64,000 nt of DNA from contig NZ_CP031013.1 in the NCBI RefSeq assembly GCF_003711205.1, positions 1,426,001-1,490,000 of the forward strand, written 5' to 3'. The first letter of the stretch is position 1, and every line of letters begins with the position of its first letter. The position numbers were made by a program, and so were the translations under genes. Positions 27,035 to 38,250 of this stretch are shown piece by piece. The DNA comes from Polaromonas sp. SP1. GTDB taxonomy: Bacteria > Pseudomonadota > Gammaproteobacteria > Burkholderiales > Burkholderiaceae_C. Below the pieces are notes generated by a model. It saw only the letters and a list, made by a program, of their open reading frames with translations. It had not been told where the DNA came from and did no database searches.

Positions 27035-27793
27035 TCAGGCAGCGGCCAGCGCCAGGAAGGACAGGCAGGCCAGCGGCGCGGTTTCGGCGCGCAGCACGCG
27101 CGGGCCCAGGGTGACGGGCGCAAAGCCGCCGGCGATGGCGGCGGCTTCCTCGGCGGGGCCGAGGCCGCCTTCCGGGCCGCTCAGGAAGGTCAGCTCGCCG
27201 CTGCCGGCGGCGGCGACCGCTTGCGCCAATGGCCGCGTGCCGTCCTGCAGCGACAGCAGCAAGCGGGGGCCGCCCGCCGCGCCCTTGCCCGCGCCCTTGA
27301 GCCAGTCGGCCAGGGTGGCGGCGTCGTGGATCACCGGCACGCGGCTGCGGCCGCACTGCTCGCAGGCCGCGATGGCCACGCCGCGCCAGTGCGCGATTTT
27401 TTTATCGGCGCGCTCGCCCTTGATGCGCAGCACGCTGCGCTCACTCATCAGCGGCTGGATGCTGGCCACGCCGAGCTCGGCGGCTTTTTCGATCAGCCAG
27501 TCCATGCGTTCATTGGCCGGCATGCCGACGGCCAGGTGGACGGCCCGGCGGGCCTCCCGCGCCGTGGCGGTATAGGCGCCGACCATCACGTCCACGTCGC
27601 TGCGGCCCATGCGCTCGACGGTGGCGGCGAACTCGCCTTCGCTGCCCGGCCGGCCGTCGCCCTGCCCGTTGAACAGCGTGAGGGCGTCGCCCGGCTGCAT
27701 GCGCAAGACCTGCACATGGCGCGCCGCATGCGCGGGCAGGCTGACGGAGGTGCCGGGCACCAGCGCGATGTCGGCGTAGAAGCGGGCGGTCAC
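27035..27793 (-). CDS. rsmE: 16S rRNA m3U1498 methyltransferase RsmE
   Basis: This 252-residue SPOUT-fold enzyme methylates U1498 of 16S rRNA with SAM. The N-terminal PUA-like part contains ARHVQVLRMQPGDALTLFNG. The C-terminal knot shows QPLMSERS, EQCGRSRVPVI, FLSGPEGGLGPAEE and TLGPRVLRAETAPLA, all family signatures. The start ATG 27793 gives the standard N-terminus (MTARFYAD). Confidence 0.92.
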   Translation of the reverse strand: MTARFYADIALVPGTSVSLPAHAARHVQVLRMQPGDALTLFNGQGDGRPGSEGEFAATVERMGRSDVDVMVGAYTATAREARRAVHLAVGMPANERMDWLIEKAAELGVASIQPLMSERSVLRIKGERADKKIAHWRGVAIAACEQCGRSRVPVIHDAATLADWLKGAGKGAAGGPRLLLSLQDGTRPLAQAVAAAGSGELTFLSGPEGGLGPAEEAAAIAGGFAPVTLGPRVLRAETAPLACLSFLALAAA

Positions 27794-27832
27794 GCGGCCG
27801 GCCTTGCCGCGACGTGACGGCGCGCAGCTGTG

Positions 27833-27892
27833 TTTGCTATCAAAATAATAGCTATAGACCTAATCAACACCTGGGCTGGAGCCTGATTTTTC
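27833..27892 (-). repeat. Repeat family A, copy A3
   Basis: On the minus strand the element reads AAATCAGGCTCCAGCCCAGG, then after a gap TAGCTATTATTTTGATAGC. It separates the amgK stop from rsmE. Confidence 0.7.
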
Positions 27893-27893
27893 A

Positions 27894-29000
27894 TCAGAAC
27901 GTGTAACCCACACGGGTCTCGTTGCCTTCGATCTCGTCCAGCAGCACCATCAGCGGCCCGAGCTGGCGGTAACGCGCGGCGGTGTTGCGGGCGTATTGGA
28001 TGAAGCGGGGCGTGTCGGCCAGGTACTTGGGCTTGCCGTCGCGCAGCGTGAGCCGCGCAAAAATGCCCAGTATCTTCAGGTGGCGCTGCAGGCCCATCCA
28101 TTCGACAGCCCGGTAGAACTCGCCAAAGTCGTCGCCCACCGGCAGGCCCGCCTTGCGCGCCTTTTGCCAGTAGCGCACGGTGATGTCCAGCACAAAATCT
28201 TCTTCCCAGGTCAGGAAGGCATCGCGCATCAGGCTGGCGATGTCATAGGTGATGGGGCCGTAGACGGCGTCCTGGAAATCAAGCACACCCAGGGGCGGCG
28301 CATCCGCGGGAGTCACTGCTGAGCCACCTGGGATCATGAGATTTCGAGGCATGAAGTCGCGGTGAACAAATACCCGTGCACCATCCAGCGAGTTCAGATT
28401 GCTGGCCTTGATCTGTTCGAAGATGACGTTCAGCTTGTCCTGCAGGCCGGTGTCCAGCGCGATGCCGCGGTGCCGGGCGACATACCAGTCGGGGAACAGC
28501 GCCAGTTCGCGCGACAGCAGCGCGTCGTCATAAGGCGGCAGCACGCCGGGCTTTGAGGCGAGCTGCCAGCGCACCAGGGCGTCGACCGCATCCATATAGA
28601 GGCCGTAATGCGCGGGCGAGGGGCTGGCAATCGCGTCGACCGCGGCGGGCGGCGCGATGGCTTCCATCATGGTCTGCGCGCCCAGGTCGCTCAGCAGCAT
28701 GAAGCCCAGCGGCTCGTCCCAGGCCAGTACGCGCGGGGCGATCAGGCCGGCACCGGCCATCAGGCCGGCCACCTTGACGAAAGGTTTGCAGTCTTCCTGT
28801 GCGGGCGGCGCGTCCATCACGATGTAGCTGGCGCCGCCCGATGCGGCGTCGACCCGGAAGTAGCGGCGAAAGCTGGCGTCGGCAGACGCCGGCCGGACCG
28901 AGTCGGCCCGAAGATGGTGCTGGCCGGCGGCGGCGGCCAGCCAGTGGCCGAAGGCGCTGGCACGGGCGGGATCGGCCCAGGCGATGGGGGGGAGGTTCAT
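27894..29000 (-). CDS. amgK: N-acetylmuramate/N-acetylglucosamine kinase AmgK
   Basis: This 368-residue aminoglycoside phosphotransferase-like kinase phosphorylates cell-wall amino sugars at the anomeric carbon for reuse. Visible blocks are ADASFRRYFRVDA near the N-terminus, YIVMDAPPAQED, MLLSDLGAQTMM, VFVHRDFMPRNLMI (catalytic loop with HxDxxxxN) and LGVLDFQDAVYGPITYDIASLMRDAF (metal Asp). ATG 29000 follows GGGGGGAGG. It is divergent from lptD. In pseudomonads amgK is next to murU and lptD; here the lptD neighbourhood is kept but murU lies at 60.2-61.0 kb. Confidence 0.88.
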   Translation of the reverse strand: MNLPPIAWADPARASAFGHWLAAAAGQHHLRADSVRPASADASFRRYFRVDAASGGASYIVMDAPPAQEDCKPFVKVAGLMAGAGLIAPRVLAWDEPLGFMLLSDLGAQTMMEAIAPPAAVDAIASPSPAHYGLYMDAVDALVRWQLASKPGVLPPYDDALLSRELALFPDWYVARHRGIALDTGLQDKLNVIFEQIKASNLNSLDGARVFVHRDFMPRNLMIPGGSAVTPADAPPLGVLDFQDAVYGPITYDIASLMRDAFLTWEEDFVLDITVRYWQKARKAGLPVGDDFGEFYRAVEWMGLQRHLKILGIFARLTLRDGKPKYLADTPRFIQYARNTAARYRQLGPLMVLLDEIEGNETRVGYTF

Positions 29001-29117
29001 GTTTGCGGGGCCTTTGGCCGTCCTGCGATGGCACCCCGGTATGGCAGCGCGGGGTGGAGGTGGAGGGTCATGGATAATCAGGCCTGATTTTACAAACGGG
29101 TTTATCTCACATAAACG

Positions 29118-31520
29118 ATGCGCCGCGCATCCCACTCGCCTTTTATTCTCTCCCCGATAGCGCAAGCTGTCTCCAGGCTGGTGGTTTTTGCCACGCTGGG
29201 GATGGCCGCCGCCGGGACGGCGCACGCCCAATCGGCGCAGGCCGAAGGCACCTTGAGGCTCAAGCCTTCGCCCCAGCTGGCCGAAGAAGTCTCCGACGAC
29301 CCCGAGAACCGCGGCCCTACGTTTGTGTACGGCGATCGTGTATCAGGCCGCCCGGACATCGAGACGGTGATCGACGGCAATGCCGAGTTGCGCCGCGGCG
29401 CCACATCGATCCGCGCGGACCGCATCGAGTACTACCAGCCCGAGGACCAGGTTAAAAGCCGCGGCAATGTGCGCATCAACCGGGCCGGCAACCGGTTTGA
29501 AGGCCCCGAGCTGGACATCAAGCTCGACCGCTTCGAAGGTTTTTTCACGACGCCCGCCTACCGCTTCCTCAGCAACGGCGGCAACGGCCAGGCCGAGCGC
29601 GTGGACTTTCTCGACGAGAACCACCTGACGGCCCACCGCGCCAGCTACACCACCTGCGAGCGTGAAGACGAGGCCAGCTGGGAGCCCGCATGGGTGTTGC
29701 GCGCCAAGAGTTTCGAGTTCGACTTTGAAACCGAGGTGGGGGTGGCCAATTCCGCGGTGGTGCGCTTCAAGGACGTTCCCATCCTGGCCTTTCCGAAGGT
29801 GAGTTTTCCGCTGAGCGACAAACGCAAGTCCGGCCTGCTGCCGCCGACCGTGAGCATGGGGTCGACGAACGGCTTTGAGTTTCGCCAGCCTTACTATTTC
29901 GACATCGCGCCTAACCGCGACGCAACCTTTTCACCGGCGATCCTCGCCAAGCGCGGCGTGGACCTGGCGGGTGAGTTCCGTTACCTGGAGCCCAACTATT
30001 CAGGAGTGGTGCGCGGCAATTTCCTGCCGGGCGACAAACTGCGCAACCGCGACCGCTGGTCGTATGCCTATCAGCACAGCGGCACCATCAATACCGGCTT
30101 GCCTTCCATCGGTGGCCTGAACCTGAACCTCAACCTGAACCGCGTCAGCGACAACGATTACTGGCGTGATTTCCCCGCGCAGTCTGGCGCTACCACCCAG
30201 CGGCTGCTGTCGCAGGACGCGATCCTGTCGTGGGGCACGGGCAACTTTTCCACCAGCCTGCGTACGCTGAAGTGGCAGACGCTGCAGGACGTGACCTCGC
30301 CCATCGTCCCGCCCTATGACCGCCTGCCGCAGCTCACGGCTGCCTACACGCGGGTGGATGCGCCCCTGGGACGGCTGGGCAACGGCTTTGACTGGTCGAT
30401 CGAAGGCGACTACACCCGCTTTTCGGCCGACAGCAACCTGACCAAGCAGCCCAACAGCAACCGCGCGTTCACGCGCCTGCAGCTGGCCCGGCCCTGGTTG
30501 TCGCCCTCTGGGTTCATCACGCCCAAGGTGCAGCTGCATGCCACCACCTACCAGTTTGACTCGATGCTGCCGAACGGGGCCACGACGGCCTCGCGTGTCG
30601 TGCCGACCTTCAGCCTGGATGCCGGCCTGCAGTTCGAGCGCAATGCAAGCTTTTTGGGCCGCAGCTTTACGCAAACGCTGGAGCCGCGGGCTTTTTATGT
30701 CCGCACACCTTACCGCGACCAGAGCTTGCTGCCCAACTACGACTCCGGTATCAACGACTTCAACTTTGCGACGGTGTTCACCGAGAACGCCTTTGTCGGC
30801 AACGACCGGATTTCAGACGCGAACCTGCTGACCCTGGGCGTGACCTCGCGCTTGCTGGATCCCGGCACCGGTGCCGAAGCCATGCGTGTCGGCGTTGCGC
30901 AGCGGCTGCGCTTTGAAGACCAGCGGGTGACCTTGCCGGGCGCGCTGCCGGTCACCGACCGCATCAGCGACCTGCTGGTGGGTGCGTCGGTGAACTGGGT
31001 GCCGCAGTGGTCATTCGATGGGACGGTCCAGTACAACCCCAAAACCAAGCAGTCCGAGCGTACGTCCCTCGGCGTGCGTTACAACCCCGGCAATTACCGC
31101 GTCATCAGTGCCGCATTTCGCCGCCAGCGCAACATCAGCGAGCAAATCGACATAGGCTGGCAATGGCCTATCAACGATTTGTGGGGCGACAAGGGCAAGG
31201 ACCTGGGCGCCGGCCAGGGCCAGGGCGCGGGACGCTATTACGCCGTCGGCCGGCTGAACTACAGCGTGCTCGACAAGCGGCTGGTCGACTCCATCATCGG
31301 CGTCGAGTACGACGGCTGCTGCTGGATAGGCCGTGTCCTGCTGCAACGCTCGCAAACCGGGACCGGGACGGCGGACACCCGGATCATGTTCCAGCTGGAA
31401 CTGGTGGGGTTCTCCCGTATCGGCGCCAACCCCCTGGAAACCCTCAAGTCAAATGTTCCGCGCTACCAGTACCTGCGTGAGAAAATCAATACCCCAAGCC
31501 GTTTCACCACTTATGACTAA
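29118..31520 (+). CDS. lptD: LPS-assembly protein LptD
   Basis: This 800-residue outer-membrane protein inserts lipopolysaccharide into the outer leaflet with LptE. A signal peptide is visible (FATLGMAAAGTAHAQ, cleavage near residue 37). It is followed by an OstA-like beta-jellyroll (about 60-190), then the beta-barrel (200-790). Only three cysteines are seen: Cys180 (YTTCERE) and adjacent Cys734-Cys735 (DGCCW). The N-terminal cysteine found in E. coli (Cys31) has no partner here, so only one inter-domain disulfide can form. The stop overlaps surA by 8 bp. Confidence 0.93.
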   Translation: MRRASHSPFILSPIAQAVSRLVVFATLGMAAAGTAHAQSAQAEGTLRLKPSPQLAEEVSDDPENRGPTFVYGDRVSGRPDIETVIDGNAELRRGATSIRADRIEYYQPEDQVKSRGNVRINRAGNRFEGPELDIKLDRFEGFFTTPAYRFLSNGGNGQAERVDFLDENHLTAHRASYTTCEREDEASWEPAWVLRAKSFEFDFETEVGVANSAVVRFKDVPILAFPKVSFPLSDKRKSGLLPPTVSMGSTNGFEFRQPYYFDIAPNRDATFSPAILAKRGVDLAGEFRYLEPNYSGVVRGNFLPGDKLRNRDRWSYAYQHSGTINTGLPSIGGLNLNLNLNRVSDNDYWRDFPAQSGATTQRLLSQDAILSWGTGNFSTSLRTLKWQTLQDVTSPIVPPYDRLPQLTAAYTRVDAPLGRLGNGFDWSIEGDYTRFSADSNLTKQPNSNRAFTRLQLARPWLSPSGFITPKVQLHATTYQFDSMLPNGATTASRVVPTFSLDAGLQFERNASFLGRSFTQTLEPRAFYVRTPYRDQSLLPNYDSGINDFNFATVFTENAFVGNDRISDANLLTLGVTSRLLDPGTGAEAMRVGVAQRLRFEDQRVTLPGALPVTDRISDLLVGASVNWVPQWSFDGTVQYNPKTKQSERTSLGVRYNPGNYRVISAAFRRQRNISEQIDIGWQWPINDLWGDKGKDLGAGQGQGAGRYYAVGRLNYSVLDKRLVDSIIGVEYDGCCWIGRVLLQRSQTGTGTADTRIMFQLELVGFSRIGANPLETLKSNVPRYQYLREKINTPSRFTTYD

Positions 31521-32922
31521 TACCCGCCTTTTTCCGGAATTCTTTTCGGGCTTTGCGTCCGCTGCTGCGGCAACGCTTGCACTCTCGATTCTGCTGACGG
31601 CGGGAGCACAGGCCCAGGGGCTCAGGCCGTCCAGCCCATTGCGCCTGTCGGATCCGGCCGCGCGGGCCGCGGGCCAGGGGACTGCGCAGCGCCAGGCCGA
31701 CTTCATCGTCGCCGTGGTGAATTCCGAACCCATCACCAACAGCGAGGTCCGCCTCAAGCTGATTCGCACCGAGCAGCAAATTGCCCAGCAAGGCGGGGCC
31801 ATGCCGCCGCGCAGCGAACTGGTCGTGCAAGTGCTCGAACGCATGATCAGCGACAAGGCGCAGCTGCAAATGGCGGCCTCTTCAGGCGTGCGGGTGGACG
31901 AAAACGCCATTGACGCGGCGGTTCAAACCGTCGCCAACCAGAACCAGATCACGGTGGACGAGCTGCGCAGCCGCCTGAGGGCGGACGGCATCGACTATTC
32001 GCAATTCCGCTCCGAAGTGCGTGACGAGCTGCTTGTGGGCCGCCTGCGCCAGCGCGAGGTCGACTCGAAGGTCGTCGTGAGCGAGCAGGAGATCGACCAG
32101 TTCCTGCGCGACCAGGACGGCGCCAGCAGCGATGCGTCGGCACTGGGGCTCAACCTGGCCGAGATTCTGGTGGCGGTGCCCGAGAACGCCACGCCGGAGC
32201 AGGTCGCCGCCTTGCAGGCCAAAGCCCAGCAGGTGGTTGACCGCGCGCGCGCAGGCACCGACTTCACCGCCCTGGTCACCGAGTTTTCTTCCTCTCCCAC
32301 CCGCAGCGCCGGTGGGCAGATGGGTTTGCGGACCGCGGACCGTTATCCCCCCCTCTTTGTGGACGCCACCAAAAACCTGCAGGCTGGCGGGCTGGCAGGC
32401 CCCGTGCGAAGCGGCGCGGGCTTTCACATCCTGAAGGTGATCGAGAAGCGGCAAGCCGGCATGCCCGGCATCGCCGTGACGCAAACCCGCGCCAGGCACA
32501 TCCTGCTGCGCTTGAATGCCAGGCTGACGGAAGCTGCCGCCATCGACAAACTGGCCCAGCTCAAGAAGCGCATCCAGGCAGGTCAGACCGATTTTGCGGC
32601 CGCTGCCCGTGAAAACAGCGATGACGGCTCGGCCAAAGAAGGCGGGGATCTCGGCTGGGCCAGCCCCGGGATGTTTGTGCCGGAGTTCGAGAAAGTCATG
32701 AACGGCCTGGCGCCGAACCAGATTTCCGATCCGCTGGTGTCCCGCTTCGGTGTGCACATCATCCAGGTGCTGGAGCGCCGTGAAACCCAGCTCTCGCAAA
32801 GAGACCAACGCGAAATTGCGCGCAATGTGCTGCGCGAGAAAAAACAGGGCGAAGCCTATGCGCTGTGGGCCCAGGACGTCCGTGGCCGTGCCTATGTGGA
32901 GTACCGTGAGCCGCCGCAATAG
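31513..32922 (+). CDS. surA: Periplasmic chaperone/peptidyl-prolyl isomerase SurA
   Basis: This 469-residue periplasmic chaperone helps fold outer-membrane proteins, including LptD. A signal peptide (LALSILLTAGAQAQ) is followed by the N-terminal chaperone domain (IVAVVNSEPITNSEVRLKL), then two parvulin domains: a first with LNLAEILVAVPENATPEQ and SAGGQMGLRTADRYPP, and a second with TRARHILLRL, DDGSAKEGGDLGWASPG and FGVHIIQVLERRE. ATG 31513 overlaps the lptD stop, giving translational coupling. Confidence 0.94.
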   Translation: MTNTRLFPEFFSGFASAAAATLALSILLTAGAQAQGLRPSSPLRLSDPAARAAGQGTAQRQADFIVAVVNSEPITNSEVRLKLIRTEQQIAQQGGAMPPRSELVVQVLERMISDKAQLQMAASSGVRVDENAIDAAVQTVANQNQITVDELRSRLRADGIDYSQFRSEVRDELLVGRLRQREVDSKVVVSEQEIDQFLRDQDGASSDASALGLNLAEILVAVPENATPEQVAALQAKAQQVVDRARAGTDFTALVTEFSSSPTRSAGGQMGLRTADRYPPLFVDATKNLQAGGLAGPVRSGAGFHILKVIEKRQAGMPGIAVTQTRARHILLRLNARLTEAAAIDKLAQLKKRIQAGQTDFAAAARENSDDGSAKEGGDLGWASPGMFVPEFEKVMNGLAPNQISDPLVSRFGVHIIQVLERRETQLSQRDQREIARNVLREKKQGEAYALWAQDVRGRAYVEYREPPQ

Positions 32923-33034
32923 TGTGGCCCCCACGGTCGTTCACTTCGTGTAGCCTGCGGCTTCTCCCTGCCCCTTTCATCACCGGAGGGGCCACCCGCC
33001 TGCGGCCCGGCGAAGCCGGTACCGCGGCTCATGC
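32923..33034 (-). repeat. Repeat family B, copy B3
   Basis: The element starts directly after the surA stop codon with TGTGGCCCCCACGGTCGTTC and ends with CGGTACCGCGGCTCATGC. It is the reverse orientation of B1 with a divergent centre. It fills most of the surA-rsmA gap. Confidence 0.72.
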
Positions 33035-33061
33035 CGAGTTAATGCATAAGGCCGCTTCATC

Positions 33062-33832
33062 GTGAAACACATCCCGCGCAAGCGCTTCGGCCAGCATTTT
33101 CTGACCGACCAGGGCATCATCGAAAGCATCGTTCAGGCGATCGCGCCGCGGCCCGGCCAGGCTGTGGTTGAAATCGGCCCCGGGCTGGCGGCCTTGACGC
33201 AGCCCCTGGTCGAGCGCCTGGGGAACCTGACCGTGATCGAACTGGACCGCGACCTGGCCCGGCAGCTGCGCGAGCATCCGCAGCTCAGCGTGGTCGAATC
33301 CGATATTCTCAAAGTGGACATCCACGCGCTGGCGCGTACAGCCTGCGCCGATGGGCAAAAGCTTCGCGTCGTCGGCAACCTTCCGTACAACATCTCCACG
33401 CCCATCCTGTTTCACCTGCTGGACGCTGTGGACGTGATTGAAGACCAGCATTTCATGCTGCAAAAAGAAGTGATCGACCGCATGGTGGCATCCCCCTCGA
33501 GCGGCGACTACGGCCGGCTCAGCGTGATGCTGCAATGGCGGTACGCCATGGAAAACGTCCTCTTTGTCCCCCCGCAAAGTTTTGATCCGCCTCCGCGCGT
33601 GGACAGTGCCATTGTGCGCATGGTTCCGCATGCCGTACCTGTGGCGTTGGACGTCAAGCTCCTCAGCGAACTGGTGCAGGTGGCCTTCAGCCAGCGCCGC
33701 AAGCTGCTGCGCCACACCTTGGGGCAGTGGTTGGCCGCGCGTGGCTTTGCCGGTGCTTTTGATGTGCAGCGCCGCGCCGAGGAAGTGCCGGTGGCCGAGT
33801 ACGTGGCATTGGCGCAGGCGCTTGAGAACTGA
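33062..33832 (+). CDS. rsmA: 16S rRNA dimethyladenosine transferase RsmA (KsgA)
   Basis: This 256-residue SAM-dependent enzyme dimethylates A1518 and A1519 of 16S rRNA. The family blocks are [18 protein letters not shown] at the N-terminus, [12 protein letters not shown] (SAM site), [19 protein letters not shown] (catalytic NLPY), [12 protein letters not shown] and [11 protein letters not shown] 33062 gives the standard start ([14 protein letters not shown]). It follows surA, a conserved order in this group, but repeat B3 lies between them. Confidence 0.94.
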   Translation: MKHIPRKRFGQHFLTDQGIIESIVQAIAPRPGQAVVEIGPGLAALTQPLVERLGNLTVIELDRDLARQLREHPQLSVVESDILKVDIHALARTACADGQKLRVVGNLPYNISTPILFHLLDAVDVIEDQHFMLQKEVIDRMVASPSSGDYGRLSVMLQWRYAMENVLFVPPQSFDPPPRVDSAIVRMVPHAVPVALDVKLLSELVQVAFSQRRKLLRHTLGQWLAARGFAGAFDVQRRAEEVPVAEYVALAQALEN

Positions 33833-33853
33833 ACACCGGCTGCGCTTCGGCCA

Positions 33854-33884
33854 TAAAAAAAGCCCGTCAGTGACGGGCTTTTTT
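33854..33884. terminator. Bidirectional intrinsic terminator
   Basis: AGCCCGTC (33861-33868) pairs with GACGGGCT (33872-33879) around three bases. A runs precede it and T runs follow it. It can stop rsmA from the left and the barstar-side transcript from the right. Confidence 0.92.
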
Positions 33885-33918
33885 GCGAACGCCTGGAAGG
33901 GCGCCGTTGCCGTATTGC

Positions 33919-34104
33919 TTAAGCAGCTGCGAGCCAGTAACCCGCATTAAACGGGCTGCTCATGCGCAATGCCAGTGGTGACACGTCTACCAGTTTGTCG
34001 GTAGGCATGGCTTCTTCACCTTCTGCGATTGCTTGCTGGGCCTCATTCGCCCGATCCCCTTGGCCGATGTCTGGGGAGCGGGCTACAGAAAAGAATAGAA
34101 GCAT
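33919..34104 (-). CDS. Small hypothetical protein downstream of barstar
   Basis: This 61-codon frame overlaps the barstar 3' end by 22 bp, and its second half (from MPTDKLVDVS, start 34008) could be a 29-residue peptide of its own with a purine-rich site before it. It lies just before the bidirectional terminator, so it would be transcribed with the RNase and barstar. No similarity is recognised; it may be chance. Confidence 0.3.
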   Translation of the reverse strand: MLLFFSVARSPDIGQGDRANEAQQAIAEGEEAMPTDKLVDVSPLALRMSSPFNAGYWLAAA

Positions 34105-34532
34105 CTGAACGGTATCTTGCGATCCGCCCAGTAGTCCGAGGCATCCCGGAAGATGTCGAGCAGTTGCTCGCGCGCTTCCTTGTCGAATTTGGCGTTGGCC
34201 GGGATCTGCTCGAGCACGACGATGAAGCCGGGCTGCGGGCCCGACTTGTGGACCAGGTCCGTCATGCAGTCGTACAGCGCGTCGAAGTTCTTGCCGAAAT
34301 GTGCCGGGAAGGTGTACTGCGCCGCAATCATGTCCAGGACGTCCTGCTTGCTCTGGGCATTGCCCAGGTTGGCATACAGGAAGTGCTGGTTCAATTGCGT
34401 CGCGGCGTCCTGCAGGTCCTGCACACGGAAGGCTCGTATCGATTGAACGATGTTGGGACGCACGCCGCGCAAAGGCGTTTCACCGTCCTTGCGCAAAGGC
34501 GTATCGTTGTCCCGACGAAGTGGTGTATCCAT
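34083..34532 (-). CDS. Barstar family RNase inhibitor
   Basis: This 149-residue cytoplasmic protein blocks barnase-type ribonucleases. The barstar core is YTFPAHFGKNFDALYDCMTDL, followed by GFIVVLEQIPANAKFD and a helical end. An unusual N-terminal extension of about 35 residues repeats a short unit three times (DTPLRRDN, DTPLRKDG, ETPLRGVR). ATG 34532 begins this extension; the frame from 34574 is less likely. It lies 54 bp downstream of the secreted RNase gene, the expected toxin-immunity order. Confidence 0.88.
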   Translation of the reverse strand: MDTPLRRDNDTPLRKDGETPLRGVRPNIVQSIRAFRVQDLQDAATQLNQHFLYANLGNAQSKQDVLDMIAAQYTFPAHFGKNFDALYDCMTDLVHKSGPQPGFIVVLEQIPANAKFDKEAREQLLDIFRDASDYWADRKIPFRCFYSFL

Positions 34533-34586
34533 CTCCGCTACTCTTTCTCTTAAGTCAAAAACTCTTAATAACAACCACAGTTCAAT

Positions 34587-35003
34587 TTACTGAACGATTC
34601 TGCGAAAACTCGCATAGTGGTCGTCGGTGTAATAACAGGCATCCGGGGCGGCGGGTTTCATGCCGCCGCAAACAATGCGCCGGGCTCCCCGGCTTTGCAC
34701 ATTGGGCGTTCTGACGGTGTACTCACGGTAGTAGCCGCGATTTTTGGCGGGAAGAAGCCGTTCCCGGTTGCCAAACACCACGCCGTCCTTGTCATGCCTG
34801 AACGGGCCACCCTGGTAAATCAGCGTCATCATGTCGCGCCCCTGCTGAGGCAATTGGGCCGCTGCAATCGTGTCGGCCGGGGCCGGATAAACCGGGCCTT
34901 TGGCCTGCACCATGCTGGGGATCAGTCCGCCCAGGCTGGTTGCCAAGACCAGCAGCGCCGCCATTTTGGCTGCCTGCCACCGTCCCCACCCATTGCGCAA
35001 CAT
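34587..35003 (-). CDS. Secreted barnase-like guanyl-specific ribonuclease
   Basis: This 138-residue protein starts with a signal peptide (MAALLVLATSLGGLIPSMVQA, cut near residue 34). The mature part is a ribonuclease N1/T1 domain with catalytic residues Glu in YYREYTV, Arg in RGARRIV and His in YTDDHYASFRRI, matching the barnase triad layout. Two cysteines (IVCGG and DACYY) may form a disulfide. ATG 35003 is chosen over TTG 35036, which has no clear ribosome site. It should be exported, with barstar protecting the cytoplasm. No secretion-system adaptor domain is attached. Confidence 0.88.
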   Translation of the reverse strand: MLRNGWGRWQAAKMAALLVLATSLGGLIPSMVQAKGPVYPAPADTIAAAQLPQQGRDMMTLIYQGGPFRHDKDGVVFGNRERLLPAKNRGYYREYTVRTPNVQSRGARRIVCGGMKPAAPDACYYTDDHYASFRRIVQ

Positions 35004-35181
35004 GAAAAAGAAGCCTTTCCTGGAACCCAAAGCCAACCCGCCGATTTCGGGTTAACCCTTAAATTTCAAGAGAGGTAGTTTGCCGCATGTGGGCAAAAAA
35101 CGCAAGTGGCTGCTGAAAATTTAGGCAGTAAAGGTGGGGGTTAATGTCTGAATAAGTTAGTACTGGCTATCTAATTCAGGC

Positions 35182-37509
<2,328 letters not shown>

Positions 37510-37774
37510 CAGGAAAGTCTCCAGCGGAAAACGGTCGGGGCGACCGTCTGGTTCTTGTAGGGTCTGCGATTGTAGGCCGTTGGAGGGGAAAACCCTAGTA
37601 AGTGAATCTACGCAACAAGGTGCTTTGCTTTTGACTTTTTGGCATGGAAAGTCATGCCGTCACGCGAGTTCACGACGTTGCCGTCGTGTAGCAGTGATTT
37701 GACTGATGTAAGCGGGAAATGGGGTTGGGCGGAATCGACGGCGCGAGTCCCGTCGAGCACAAGCCGCTATCGCT

Positions 37775-38014
37775 TTATGACGAAGTCGCATTAAGCGGCG
37801 TGGCCGGGCCCCGTCCGCCCCAGCGCTGCCAGGCTTTCTCATGGAAGAAAAAGGCAAAGGCCTGCACGGTCGGCTCCAGCAGGCTGAGCGTGATGGCCAG
37901 CAGGAAGTTGCCGGTAACGGCATAGGCCACCAGCGCCGCGACGGTGACGTGCACGACGTAATAGCTGGCGGTTTTTTTCAGGGTCGGCAGGTTGCGGCGA
38001 ACAAGTTGGGTCAT
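37775..38014 (-). CDS. DUF2061 family small membrane protein
   Basis: This 79-residue protein contains a twin-helix hydrophobic core (SYYVVHVTVAALVAYAVTG, then ITLSLLEPTVQAFAFFFHEK), the DUF2061 pattern. CAGGAG precedes ATG 38014. The family is uncharacterised. A 265-bp gap before it (37510-37774) shows no further gene. Confidence 0.78.
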   Translation of the reverse strand: MTQLVRRNLPTLKKTASYYVVHVTVAALVAYAVTGNFLLAITLSLLEPTVQAFAFFFHEKAWQRWGGRGPATPLNATSS

Positions 38015-38061
38015 CAAAAACTCCTGGTCTGAGCGGGTTTCGTTTCCAGAAAACATGTGCC

Positions 38062-38116
38062 AAATTGGCCTCTAGCCCATACCCTGTATTGGTATGTAGC
38101 TATCAAAACAATAGCA
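38062..38116 (+). repeat. Repeat family A, copy A4
   Basis: TGGCCTCTAGCCCATACCCT is followed by GTAGCTATCAAAACAATAGC, both blocks as in A1. It lies 48 bp upstream of the DUF2061 start on the plus strand. Confidence 0.68.
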
Positions 38117-38231
38117 AGTGCGATGGATGGGCGTGCCGGCCATCGGCGTTGGGGTGCGGCTTGCGCATCTCCCTTCATCCCTGTCCCGAATCTCGACTTG
38201 CGTTTCGATATCCAAAGGCAATTGGCATATT

Positions 38232-38250
38232 GAGAATGATAGTTATTGAC
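38232..38250 (+). promoter_or_regulatory. Fur-box-like sequence
   Basis: GAGAATGATAGTTATTGAC matches 14 of 19 positions of the Fur consensus GATAATGATAATCATTATC. It lies 272 bp before the tpsB start and 217 bp before the divergent DUF2061 start. It suggests iron control of the secretion pair. Confidence 0.5.

Noticed and set aside
26991..27123. Longer start for the MFS gene
   Set aside because: The extension overlaps rsmE and reads as Arg/Pro-rich shadow sequence.
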